This document shows positions 34,584-46,017 of a stretch of 64,000 nt of DNA, piece after piece. Both the position numbers and the translations under genes were made by a program. The stretch spans positions 496,001 through 560,000 of the forward strand of contig MARA01000002.1 in the NCBI GenBank assembly GCA_001792895.1. Reading direction: 5' to 3'. The stretch's first letter is position 1. Each line of letters begins with the position of its first letter. The notes below the pieces were generated by a model. That model was not told the DNA's origin. It searched no databases and saw only the letters and a program-made list of their open reading frames with translations. The DNA comes from Lentinus brumalis (taxonomy: Eukaryota; Basidiomycota; Agaricomycetes; Polyporales; Polyporaceae).

Positions 34584-35582
34584 CTACTGGACCCTGTCCG
34601 TCGGCGTGCACCACACGTGTGGGATGACGTGTGTGCCAAACGCTGTGCATGGTCCACCGCACGGTTGTCCACCCCTACGCCAGAGTGTTGTGGTTGTTGC
34701 CAAGGTCCCTTGCAATACGTTTCCTCCCACCCGCGTGTCGAGTGCGCCAAACGCCCGAGTGAGCGTATGGCGATCGCCTACCCACCGGGTAGTGAGAGGA
34801 CAAGCGGGTGCATCGCGTGCATCGCATGAGGCATTCGGATCCTCCTCACGTGCCCAGTCGAGATAGGTATGCCGGATATCAAATCCGCGAGAGGTATACT
34901 TTGCGACGAGTGTGATGAGGAGGTCGACATCCTCCTGTTCAAGGGACTGGTCGAGGAACATGGTGTCCTGAACACGGACACGATCGGGTGTCAGGAGACC
35001 TCGCTCTGCCTCAAGCAGGTGAGGGAAGAGTACGACGATGCCGCTGCCTGTGACGAATGTCATCACCGTGGTGGTCCAAAAGAACGGGATGGGCAGAGTG
35101 GCGCAGATGGAGAGACTCTCGACAATATCAATGGTAACGGTACCGCGTGCCATCGTGATGACCGCCCCAATACCGCCTCGGTAGCCACGTGTACTCGATG
35201 CCTCCGTCCGCGCTTTTGGGCGCGGTCGGACGTGGTATCCCTCCTGGGTGGTGAGATAGTCAGCCCACTCGGGAGCAGCGTGCCGAGGGACGTAGATGTC
35301 GAGGTCTCCGGGTAGGAACGAGTCACGGGCGGTGCATATCGCGAGTGCAGCAGAACCGCTGAGGATGGAGTGGAGTTCCGTGAGCTTCAAGAAGAACGCC
35401 TCTCTGTTGTTGATGAACCGTGCAACGGTTGAGTTGCGACGAATGGCCAGTTCTTTTGTGACCAATTCGTCTGCGGTGACGGAGGTGGACGCGAAGCGGG
35501 ACAGGGTGGGGACGGTGCATAGCTCTAGAATGAGCCCGACGACTTCCAGTGGCAATGCAGGGATCTTGGATGGTAGGGGCAT
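34584..35582 (-). CDS. F-box/nucleotidyltransferase-fold-like family protein 3 (intact motif)
   Basis: Single open exon of 332 codons from ATG 35582. F-box at residues ~10-40 (LPLEVVGLILELCTVPTLSRFAS). Then S-G-S at 75-77, D93-L-D95-I-Y-V-P, and a third acid at D152 in V-T-I-D-I-V: together the hG(S)...DxD...D pattern of the nucleotidyltransferase fold (MNT/KNT-like). A C-P-L-T-T-R-W block near residue 270 is shared with its paralogs. If active it would transfer a nucleotide to a protein or small molecule; the F-box suggests SCF recruitment. Both are inference from motifs. A longer frame starts upstream at 35720, but the ATG at 35582 opens directly on the F-box. Confidence 0.7.
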   Translation of the reverse strand: MPLPSKIPALPLEVVGLILELCTVPTLSRFASTSVTADELVTKELAIRRNSTVARFINNREAFFLKLTELHSILSGSAALAICTARDSFLPGDLDIYVPRHAAPEWADYLTTQEGYHVRPRPKARTEASSTRGYRGGIGAVITMARGTVTIDIVESLSICATLPIPFFWTTTVMTFVTGSGIVVLFPHLLEAERGLLTPDRVRVQDTMFLDQSLEQEDVDLLITLVAKYTSRGFDIRHTYLDWAREEDPNASCDARDAPACPLTTRWVGDRHTLTRAFGALDTRVGGNVLQGTLATTTTLWRRGGQPCGGPCTAFGTHVIPHVWCTPTDRVQ

Positions 35583-36670
35583 CTTGACTGTCTCCGAGCA
35601 GGAGATAGTTGACGTAGCTTTTATGCGTTCCTGCAACCAACAAATGTTGTGTGTAGTACGACCAAGTTCGCGTCTGCGATGTAGCAACGCAATCCTGCTC
35701 ATGTCAATGTGCTTACCCATTGTGCAGCTTGTCGCGGTCGAAACGTTTCCGCACTATCCATCGCGTGAAATCGCTCTCGAGACATGCGCGGTCAGAAGTG
35801 AGCCGCGGATAGCGGGCTAGATCGACTGTAATTCGACAGACGCTGAGCGCCACAGACGTGCAACGGTCACGTGCTGCGACGCGCATCCTGAACACTCCGA
35901 GTTTGCTTGGCTTTCAGTCTTCATACCGTCTTTGTTTCTGCCACTTTCGTCTGGATCTTCAGCAACATCTACTACCGCTGCACCCGTTTACTGATGTCGC
36001 CTTCGAGCCGACGTGTACTTGTCTGTTCACCATGGCGCGTTGAGAGCTCTTCAAGTTCCTGGGCTTGCGCGAACACGAACGAGACATTGGTGCAATCCAA
36101 CAAAATGGCAGCGTGCTGGATGGGCGACAAACATACGTCATCACTTCTGCACATTGGAAGAACCCGTGAGTAAGTAGACGTGATGCTGTCTTGATCCTGA
36201 AGACGAGCGGCGCTGAGCAGTGATGGGCATCTAGTGCAGTACCATCAGATGCAACACAGGTATGCATCCGGTCATTAGATCGCTGTTCTTCGACGCACGC
36301 TTACATGCTAACACAGCCAGCAGAAGCGATCGAGACCACACAAGTGCGTCATCGTGGTCGAGGGCGACGCAATGCTCCGATGTGGACAAGTTGCATTCCA
36401 GTCACGGAGGCCAATCAACCACCAGTGCCGGCGGCGTGGCTCAGATCCACGTCATCGCAGACAGCCCCGCCAGGGTGTGAAGACTGGATCCCTGCGGTTT
36501 GGCTGTGCGCGTCCACGGTGCGGGGACAAGAGGATGTGACTCGTGCTTCCACTGTCTCTTGTTAGAGAAACCACCCTGGGTGCTGCTGGCGCGTTTGCGC
36601 ATAAAAGTCAGCAGGCCTCGCAGTTTTCTGTCACGGATCGCAGACATCACACCAAACCCTCTTATTCAGC
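35583..36670. other. intergenic, promoter region at right end
   Basis: No gene called. The last ~75 bp hold a TATA-like string (cataaaag, 36600-36607) ahead of the gene at 36671. Open frames at 36262-36567 lack motifs. Confidence 0.45.
36600..36607 (+). promoter_or_regulatory. TATA-like box upstream of the 36671 gene
   Basis: cataaaag about 70 bp before the ATG. Confidence 0.4.
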
Positions 36671-38699
36671 ATGGAACCAGGCGCTTTCATACAAACCGAG
36701 GAGGAGCTGGAGCGAGCCCTACAGTATTGGAAGAACATTCCGTTCAAGGGGTCGCCTATCAAGCTCGACGACGCCGTCAGCACTCTCAACACTGACAGCA
36801 GGCTCGTCGGTGCGCTCCATCCTTACGCGCCTCGCTGGGTGGTATGTCCGACAATCTGTCATCGTCGCAGTCTCATGCTGATCTCCTCCCTCCTCGACGC
36901 ACTTCAGCTAGTGAAGCGTGACACCAGACAAGCAGCCATATTCTATACAGTCGGCATCTGGCGATGGAACTCGCACTTGGAGACCGGCAACTTCGTCCCG
37001 AAGGGTAAACCCGTGCCTGAACGGCTCGCAGAGGACCGCATGTACGCAGAGTCCACTCTCACTCGCTCACTTCAATGGCTGCTTACACGTGCCTACAGTC
37101 AGAGTGATCCGAACAACTTGTGTCAGATTTCGTACGCATTTGACACGTTCAAGGACAAATCGCTCTGGATAGCTCAGAGGGTAAGCGAATGGTCGCAACG
37201 CTTTATACGGAATCTGATGGCTGTGTCGTTTGCAGGCCTTTGAGGACTTTGTCCAGAAGGAGCCGGACTGGAACAACCATACAAAGGCCCGCCGGTCGTG
37301 GCAGAGTGGCGACAACGGAAACGACAACATGTTCATCATGACCACGCAGATCTTCCGCAAGCGCACGCCTTACACCAAGGGCAAGGAGGAGGCTCCGTAC
37401 CGTGTTCACGAGTGGATCGCGGAGGCCACACCGAAGGACAGTGAATTCTTTCCCAACCCAGATCGTCCCAAGACGCTCGAACTTGTAGGTGGTGTATTGC
37501 GCGACATAAGGCAGTCATCTACGCCCCAACTGCGCATCGGCGATTTGGTATGGGTCAGCTTCTACGTCGAATTTTTCATCGGAGGGAACTTGTGGTCCTC
37601 GCACGTGGTCCCGCGCCAGTTTGTTCGCGTAGGCAAGGTCTCTACCGAGTTGCTCTCGGCCGTTCGAGGCGAAGGCGATGTCGAGTTCGACAACAGCGAT
37701 TGTCTCGGCGACGGGGATACCATTCAACTCTGTAAGTACGCCTGTCGCGCTAGTGAATCACTGCTTATTGTCGAACCTGACAGCGGCGGACATTCCCATG
37801 TTGAATGCCGACACCGTGCCGAGCATCACGTGAACCCTTCCGAGGCAGGTGTCCCACCCGAGAGCTCTCAGAGTGGTCAGTCCGGGCCAGCCAATATCGT
37901 GTCTTTTGGCCCCGATGATGCGGCTTTCTACCGCAACATCCGTCAATTCGAACGTGACCGTCTCGCTGCCGAGGAAGCTTCCGCCTCTCAGGGTGATGAA
38001 GGACAGTCGTCGGACGAAGGAAGAGACGTGGAAGATACGGACGTTGAGACCGACGCTCCTTATGATGTTCAAGGCAAAGGCAAAGGCGTGAGTGTTTGCA
38101 CGGGTCTTGCCTGGCTCGGCTCTGACGTTCCATACAGGTGGTCCATCGTGGATCTGCATCAACAGTGGCTGCAGAGTCACTCAGAACTGTGCAGGAGATC
38201 ACTCCTCCATTGTCTACATCGGTCGAAGTCAGTTCAGCGAGGGCCTCGGAACAAGTGCCAGACGACGGGAGTGTCACGAACGCAGAGGTCGGTAATGTCT
38301 ATTTTTGCGCTGCACCCACTGTCTCTTACCCTCTCACAGATGCCCAGTGGTGGCCGATCCCTCGCGAAGACCGCGCCAGAAGAGCCTATGCTACAGGATA
38401 CGCTGATGCTACAGTACATGACCGTCACCCCACCTCCCTCTCCCATCCATCACGATCCTACCGACTCGGCCGCACAGGCTAGTCCAGTCCACGTGACGAT
38501 AATACCCCCTGTCACTGCAGCAGACGGAGCAAACCCTCAGACGGCTCCAGTCGAAGTCACTATATCAATCCACAGCCCGTCGAAGAAGGGTGCAACAAAG
38601 CGGCGCGCTAGTCCGGAACACCGTACCCGAGCGACCGACGCTAGCGACGGACGAGTCCTGCGAGAACGGAGGCCTTCGGCAAAGGCGCGTCTGCGGTAG
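36671..38699 (+). CDS. lineage-specific protein with basic C-terminal tail, unknown function
   Basis: Exons 36671-37180, 37236-38087, 38138-38287 and 38340-38699 read as 623 codons, all introns GT-AG in phase. Residues ~1-270 are globular, with an L-R-I-G-D-L-V-W-V-S-F-Y-V motif near 270 resembling the one in the 27477 gene. From ~340 on the protein is low complexity: acidic (S-S-D-E-G-R-D-V-E-D-T-D-V-E) then Ser/Pro/Thr-rich, ending in a strongly basic stretch (K-K-G-A-T-K-R-R and RERRPSAKARLR) fit for a nuclear localisation or nucleic-acid-binding tail. Read-through was preferred at a possible intron near 37731 because splicing there creates a stop. Possibly chromatin associated, but no domain is named with confidence. 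Confidence 0.7.
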
Positions 38700-39144
38700 T
38701 TGGTTTGTAGGGTGGACATCTTCTACGTCAATAAAGACGCTGTTGATAGCATATGCCGGTGTAGTCGGACGCCCATTTGCTTGGCTCAGTGCGGTCGCGA
38801 GGATGGTCATTGGTGAGCGATGTGCGAGAAGCGTGGACCGACAATCCACGGGGATCGTGCTATTGGAATCGACTTTCCTTTACGCACGTGTTGGATAGAA
38901 TGGACGTCGGGTGAATGGACGTGTGGGGAGAAGCCTTTGGGAGTCGAGAAAGGTACTTCCCTTTACGCTGGACCTTCAAGTAACTCACTACGTATATGTT
39001 TACACAGTGTCCTCACTCTCTCCGTGATTGCCGGCATGGCCTTTCCTTCCGCCTCGCATACGCCAATCAAGTTCTCTTTGAAAACTCCCGATCTGCTATT
39101 CTTCCGACCTGTACTCATTTGCGGCAGCAAGAACGATCGTCTAT
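38700..39144. other. intergenic, LINE insertion site at its right end
   Basis: A 36-codon frame (39033-39143) is present but has no motif. The LINE inserted immediately after 39156. Confidence 0.45.
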
Positions 39145-39156
39145 AGTCATGTATTC
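39145..39156 (+). repeat. 12-bp target site duplication, left (AGTCATGTATTC)
   Basis: Identical to 41171-41182; the bases just outside do not match, so the repeat has sharp ends. Confidence 0.9.
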
Positions 39157-41170
39157 ATGTATGCGGCTGACACCTTCCTCACCCCAGTGCGCATACTCCC
39201 CGGGCAGAAGCGGCAACATGGCTCGGTTGGCAACATACGACGCCTCGGCATGATCCAGCGACAGGCTCTTCTGGTGATGACTGGAGCGCTGAGATCATCT
39301 CCTACAGATGCTATGGCAGCACACGCACAGCTCCTCCCTTTTGACCTCCTCGTTGACAAGCTGTGCCACCGTGCTGCAGTCCGCCTTTGCACGCTGCCTG
39401 AGGCTCACCCTCTGTCACCCCATGTCAAGCGTGCTGGCCGTCGACTGGTTCGCGCCCATCGCTCCTCCCTCCATGAGCTCCTCGACGCCTACCGCCCCTA
39501 TCTTGACTATGCGCACACCGAACGGATTCGACCGGCGCGACTGTCACCTCGATGGAGGCCCCGACACCGAGTCTACATCAACAAGGATCGGGATGCTGCA
39601 GCGGCCGAGGACCAACGCTGGGCGCGGAACGGGGCCTATCGGGTCTACACAGATGGCTCGGACATCGATGGGGGCGTTGGAGCGGCCGCCATTTTGTATG
39701 CCCCTGGACGCGCGCGCCCAAGGAGTCTTCAACTCTACCTAGGACCCTCGACACGGCACACGGTCTATGAAGCGGAACTGGTCGCATCCCTCCTCGGAAT
39801 GGAGCTGCTGCGCACAGAGCGGCGCTGTACTCAGCGCGCGTCGATTGCACTGGACAACATGGCTGCGATTCAGGCGTCCACGCTACGTTCTACCGCTCCT
39901 GGACGCTACCTCACTGACCTTTTCCATGAGCAGGTCCGAGCCCTTCGGGCAGCCCGCCCTGAACTGCGGGTTACAGTCCGCTGGGTACCCGTCACAGCAA
40001 TATTGCTGGCAATGAGGCCGCGGACGAGGCAGCAAAGGCGGCTGCGCGAGGGCGGTCCTCGCCTACTCAGCAGCTCCCAAAGGCGCTCCGGAAGACCCTC
40101 CCGCTCAGTGCATCACGGGCGCGGCAGAACTTCAAGCTTGAACTCGACCGTCGGGCGCAGCTAAGTTGGCGGACGTCCCCACGCGGCCTCCGCATGGCCT
40201 CAATTGACAAGTCGATGCCGTCCAAGAAATACCCCGAGCTGATTGCTACCCTGCCCAGACGCCATGCCAACCTCCTCCTCCAGCTTCGCGTCAATCATGT
40301 CCCACTTCAGACCTACCTCGAGCGCATCGGGAAGACGATCAGCAGAACCTGCCCCACCTGTGGCAATGCTGCCGAAACGGTCGAACACTTCCTCCTCCAC
40401 TGCCCGACCTACTCCCTCCACCGTGCCATTCACTTCCGCCCCCTCGGATTCTCTGGGCGCGCACTCTCTGTCCTTCTCAACAGCAAGGATGGCCTCCGCC
40501 CGCTCTTCGGCTTCGTGAACGCGACAGGCCGCCTCCGCAGCGTCTTTGGCGAACTTGCAGCACCACCTGGTGGTGACGATGATGCCTGAGCACTCTCCTC
40601 TCACCTCCTCTATGCTTGCTGACTTCGTCCCTCCCTCCCTCTCTCTCCTCTCTCGCAGGTCTTCATCAGATCGCGGCAGTTACGATGTCTTCTCTATCTA
40701 GATTAGTGGATGGTCACGCCGGCGGCGCACTCCTGCACAGGAGATGGGGGAGTTCGGACGCGGGGCGGGGACGCCTTTGCTCGCGTACTCCTGCCACCCC
40801 AAAGAGGCGCAGACCCAACGGAGCATTCCCGTCGAAAAGGGTGGCAGGTTTTATAACCTATTCTCCTGCCTTCGATGGCCAGGTGCAGCGAACGTCTAGC
40901 CGGCGTTGGGACCTTAGTATAGCACATTTCCCTCTCTCTTCGTCCCCTTCTCTGGTCTCTTGTCTCCATCATTGCCATCTATTTACACTACAACGTCACC
41001 ATCCTAATGGCTCGCCGTATCGCCCCGGCATCTCTCCCACCTCCCCCCTACCCGTGTACAGCACACCACCACATTCCCAGTCCAGTCGCACGACGTAGTT
41101 ACTCTGTAGCGTTCCGCCTACCATAGGGCTCTGCCCTCGAGGGCAATAAACGAGGATCGAAAGAAAAGAA
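39157..41170 (+). mobile_element. 5'-truncated LINE with RNase H and zinc-knuckle C-terminus
   Basis: Bounded by perfect 12-bp direct repeats and ending in an A-rich tail (aataaacgaggatcgaaagaaaagaa), as expected of target-primed reverse transcription. Coding begins mid-element: the end of the RT region (R-L-G-M-I-Q-R-Q-A-L-L-V-M-T-G), then RNase H with V-Y-T-D-G-S-D, Y-E-A-E-L, L-D-N-M-A-A-I. A 1-base deletion at about 39991 in the W-V-P-(G)-H motif moves the frame; the rest (A-G-N-E-A-A-D, then C-P-T-C...H-F-L-L-H-C zinc motif, to stop 40589) is open. 3' UTR about 580 bp. Dead on arrival, but young by its intact ends. Confidence 0.93.
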
Positions 41171-41182
41171 AGTCATGTATTC
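41171..41182 (+). repeat. 12-bp target site duplication, right (AGTCATGTATTC)
   Basis: Directly follows the A-rich tail of the LINE. Confidence 0.9.
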
Positions 41183-41470
41183 GCAGAGGTCTCAAAGCTT
41201 GTAGGTAGTCATCTCGTGGTCGAATGTCCGTCAAATGGAGAGTGGACATGGAAGCCGCGAGGTGCTCTGTGCTCGTCAAACCCTTCTGCCCTGTTTGATC
41301 TTTCGTGTGCAGTGGTGCTGCGGTAACGAAGTGGTGTGGCAATTGTTCTCAGATGCACCGATATGGGATATTGATGCCAGATCTTCTGACAGCGTGACGG
41401 TCATCCAATATCAGCCATGGCGAGCTTTGTCTGTGTTCATTGCTTTCCTCCGAGCTACGTTCACCTCGTC

Positions 41471-42639
41471 ATGAGTGAGTCCAAGTCGAATACTCACCGA
41501 TCAGCCCCTTCTACTAGTCACTGATCACTCCCGACCAGCCCAACACCAACGCCGTGTCAGTCTCATCAACCGTCCAAGCAAATGGCCGCAGGCGTACCGT
41601 GGCGCGGACGGCTGTGGTTTGAAGGCGGTGATGAACCTGTCCGACAGAGAGGATGTGTTCTCCGATTTCTTCGTAAGTCGTGTGATGCGCATGTGGCACA
41701 CGGCGGTCACTCATTGCAGTTTGCATCATCCAGAATTCTGCCAAAAGCTGCGTTCGCGAACACCTCGACCTGACTCGTACGTTTCCGGACCAAAAAACAC
41801 AGAAGGTTGAAACCTTCAAAGCTGCGGTGTGTCGCGCTCGCTGCCCAAGTCGGTGTCGGAGAACTGACGGATGTTTCATACAGGCATCGAGAATCCCGAC
41901 AATGTCTCTCTATGCGGATGCGTGGCCAGCGATTGCCTTCGCCAAAATATACCTCTCTAGTGACTATCAACTCAAGGTACGAGTGGGACACGATGTCCAT
42001 GTCCATGCGTAGCCCCACCGCCGCTCACGTTGCCTACAGAAAGCCCGCGTGACTCAGTTGAAAGCCGAAGCAGATGCCAAGCGGAAGATTCGAAGCTCGC
42101 AGAGTACCTCCAAGTCCAGACTCGGACCTAAGCCATCTCACAGGGACCGGAGCGAACCTTCTGTCAGGTGGCCCGTCGCGGCAAAGAAGGGCTTCACAAT
42201 GCACGCGGAGCGTCGGAAAACCCACCGTGACGTGCAGGTCGACTCGGAGAGAGAGGCGAGTTCAGACAGTTCTGAGACCTCTTACGAGCTGTCCCACCAG
42301 CAGCACGCGGCGGGCACCTCGAGGAACGCAAACGCGCGTCATGATCCAGCGCATAGTACAGATGTGATACTGCATCCCCGTCGTGAGGCTCCGTTGCACG
42401 GTGAAGGTCAGGATAGCGGCGAGTCGAGCACGATCATCAAATTCCTCAACGGTCTCTGTATGCCTCTGCCCCAGCTGTACCCACTTTTCAAGCGCATGGG
42501 TATCGACGATGAACGTGCGCTGCAGGGCTTCAAGCAACTCCGACGAAGGAGTGAGTGGATGGCAAACTGGTGCAAGGACGGAGACCTCACTCTGCTGCAG
42601 CAGCAGATCATCGAACAGGGTCTGGACGAGCTCTCGTAG
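41471..42639 (+). CDS. lineage-specific protein, five exons
   Basis: Exons 41471-41474, 41539-41672, 41734-41826, 41884-41976 and 42040-42639 give 307 codons in one frame. The first exon is only ATGA followed by gtgagt. Acceptors were chosen for frame: the second (catcatccag) gives R-E-H-L-D-L-T-R-T-F and the next A-D-A-W-P, fold-like blocks seen in several unannotated basidiomycete families. The C-terminal part is charged and Ser-rich, then ends in a helical region (F-L-N-G-L-C-M-P-L-P-Q-L-Y-P-L-F) with a degenerate helix-turn-helix look. The LINE at 39157 ends 289 bp upstream, so its promoter may be partly LINE-derived. Function unknown. Confidence 0.62.
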
Positions 42640-43352
42640 TCGGGGGCGTGGTGAGGCATCAGTACTTGTTCGAATTGCTTAGCTGTCTTAGCTGTCCTAG
42701 TCGATTTGGGCGCCTGTCTATATCTCCACTGTCCGCAGTTTATTCACCCTAAAACTTGGTATGAACTTACGCAAGCAGACAATGAATTCACGCTCCAAAT
42801 GTGACCATGATCCGACGCGGACTGGGCAAACGCGAAAGCGAATGGCCATGCCCCCTTTTGGGTACACCGCCACTGTCTTAGGTCGATTGTGGCTGACCTG
42901 AACGTGTGCTCTCGCACATCGCTTCCGTATGGGCTGAAATCGTGCACAGGGGTTCGTCGCACCTATGCGCAGGGGTGTGCAAATTCTGGACGAAATGGGG
43001 TTGATTTACATATCGTCGAGCGGATGGTTGACCGATGTCTTGACAAACGACCATCACCTCCCTCTTCCCCGCTCGCAGATCTCCTTGTACAGTTCTCTAG
43101 AGCTCTTCGAGATACCCATCTGGCGACCGTAATTTGCTGAAACTTAGTGCTTGGCATAATTTCTGCTGTTTTGAACGGCAGCTTTCCCCGTCAGCATCTA
43201 CCCCTCGTTTGTCACAACACCTATCAACGACTCTCGCACATTATATGCCATGTTGAACAAGGGAGCTCATAGACGCGCTTCTGGTAACATGCCCTACCCT
43301 TCGATATCAGCACACACCACCATTCCCCCCATGTTTTTCCCACTCACCATTC
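42640..43352. other. intergenic, no feature seen
   Basis: About 0.7 kb, only short frames. Confidence 0.5.
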
Positions 43353-45790
43353 ATGGCATCCCATGCAGCGGCAGCAGCCATTCGCAGACCTTCCAACCCA
43401 GGTCCTTCAGCGCCCTATCCTTTCTATGACAGATACGCACCCGAAGAACCACCGCCGCCGCCAGTGCCAGTGCCAGCGTTTCGTGAAAGGTACTCGAATG
43501 AGTATGACGCTGCCTTCTGGAGACCGGAGCCCGAGTTCATCCCGGAGGCTACACAGTCCCCAGATCGTTTTCGACCTCCACAGCCCCAGCGCCCAATCGG
43601 TTGGAAAGGGTCAGACTCTGGGCCGTGGCCTTCTAGGAAGAAGGGTCGAGGTGGTTTGAGGCATCAGCGGAAGGCCGCTGCGATTGCGCCCCCACCGCCA
43701 CCCCCACCAGAGCCAGTGGCAACTCGCATGTTCGAACCATCGGACAACTGGAAGCAGACGCACGGAGAGCTTGAGCGTGCTCGTCCATACTCCCCATCAC
43801 AAGCGGCCGAATGGTTCGGTCTGTACTCTCCGCCATCGACCGCGAACCGGAACTCGGTTCCGCCCAACCCGCGCCCCGATTCTTACCAACCTCAGCACAA
43901 CGACTCCGAGCACTGGGTAGCGGATGAGAGTGACCCTTACTCCTTCCCTGCCCACACAACCACTCCTGATCGCATGGACCGACCATATTGCGACACGGAG
44001 GAAAGGTCTGTCACTTCCGTCTCTCCGCGCAGCACCCAGGGCATATGCGTCTCTCCCGCTCGCACCTAAGCGAGAGTCACCAGAGCTTCCTCACCTCGAA
44101 GCAATTCCTGCGATTCGTCGAAAACAAGGACCGTCTGTGCGTCCGATGGGTCTCAAGGCACCCTCGCGTGCCTCTTCGCTGTCTTCCGCTGGTGGTTCTG
44201 CCGCTCTCTTGCCATATATGCAGGCGCAAGTGCAGCAAAGAAGTAGTCTTCCACAGCCACGAGTGGCCCAATCACCTACTCTGCAAGCTCGTGCGCAGGG
44301 ATCAGTGGCGACGAAGCCAGTATCTTCGGTGATCCAAGTCTGAAGATCTCGCTTCGACCTCGCTGGGAGAGCAGCCCAGGGCGGAGCCGTCTGCCGCGGC
44401 ACAGCAGAAGCCAGCTCAGACCAGTAACGCTGTCAACGGGCGAAGTAATGGTGCGTGTTGCTATGGCATATCGCACGGATGGTATGGTGACATAGCGATA
44501 GCAGTTGGGCGGCGTTCTCTTTTCCACAAAGCCCCTTCTTTCGTTCCTTCTACGCTCGCTATCGATGCTGCTCTTATGTATCCCACCCTGGTCGACTCAT
44601 CCAAGGCAGCAGAGACGCTCAAGCAGCCCCCGAAGAAGACCAAGGAAGATGACGTCGCGTCGGACATGGACGTCTCTTTGCCGCCTACACCTGTGCGTGT
44701 GCTCACGTTCTCTGACTATACCTATACCGAGGATTATCTTCAGGCTAAGGCGCTTTCTGCGGGCGCGGACTCTATCCAGTCCTCGAGATCACCCAGTGAG
44801 GATCACAAGGGTACGAAGACAACTGACGAGCAGGACGAGTCCGACATGGACATGTCTCCACCTGCATCTCCAACGATGAAGCCTGCGCTGGCTGCTCCGG
44901 TTGAGGCGAAGACGGACAAAGGCTCAGGTGTGGACAAGGTCGACCCTAGTCGGCCAAGTCTCGCTATCGATACATCTGTGTCATCGAGGCAACTGCCGCA
45001 TGAGGTCCCACGTCTGAGTTCTTCTGCATCGCCGGTTCCCACTACTCCTGACCATGCTGTGGAAGAGACTGGAGGAGATGACTCTGACATGGATATGTCC
45101 TCGCCAACGTCTGAGACCCCTCCTGATCTTCCTCGCGTTCCTCGTGCGTCATCGCAGAAACCTCTCTCTATGGCTGTCTCCAAACCACCTAGCTCTGTCC
45201 TCACCGCTGAAGCTCCTGGATCTGAGACAATCCCTATTACCGATCGCTCCGCTCCAGCGCCCGCGTCTACTTCACTGGATGGCTCTGGTGTCAACGCCCC
45301 TCATGCAGACGTGTCGCAGCCGTCGGGAGCCCCTGGAGTCGCTGGGGACGGCACAGTCCAGGCCTCGCCCAGTCTTGCCGTGGTGGCGAAGGTACCCATC
45401 GAGTCTGGCGAACTTTCGCCCCCGATCAGCGAGGAAACACTGCGAGAGGAGACCAAGACTGCTGAGAAGGACCATGATGCTATGCAGATCGAGAAAGAGA
45501 TCCCTGTCCCGCGTCGGCGGACGGTTCCTTTGTCCGTCAATGAGCCTGCTCTCGAGAAGGCTCTTGCTGAAATCCCTCTGTCGGATGCGCTACGCATGGT
45601 TGTGAAGCTGCGATTCCGCCATGATCCTATCACGCAGGAAGCTCGCGTCGAACCCATCCTCTACTCCAATCGCCAGTTCGTAGAACCCGAAAGCGAGGAT
45701 ACGCCCACTTCCCCTGCCCCGGATGCAAGGTGGTATGCGCCAACGAAAGCCGGACGGCGATACCAATGGAGCGCAACTCTCCAGGATTAG
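43353..45790 (+). CDS. large Pro/Ser-rich disordered protein with SDMD-type repeats; possible frameshift
   Basis: From ATG 43353 the frame encodes a Pro-rich N-terminus (E-E-P-P-P-P-P-V-P, P-P-P-P-P-P-P-E-P). A short intron near 44007-44040 links to the next frame, read to about 44330. There the frame must change within about 10 bp (GATCCAAGTC, around 44330-44340) without a convincing intron, so a 1-base indel or sequencing error is likely. A clean intron (gtgcgt...gatag, ~44451-44502) continues to the stop at 45790. S-D-M-D-(M/V)-S occurs three times (near 44665, 44850 and 45088), each followed by Pro/Ser. The C-terminal ~90 residues look folded. No domain recognised; intrinsic disorder suggests a scaffold. 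Confidence 0.6.
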
Positions 45791-46017
45791 GACGTCATGC
45801 CGACGCCATCGCTGGAGCAACATTCGTGACCACGCCATGCTTGTCCTCGTAATCGATGAGTTTCTCAATGTCGTGTGCGCTCATTGTTGCTGCCAGCGGT
45901 ATGATACTCCGCTCGAGAGCGAGGGCGACATGCAGCGGCAGTTCGGAATACGACGGTACAACGATGATGATAGAGGATACAACAGCGGCGATGTTCGACG
46001 TACAGTACATGTAACAA

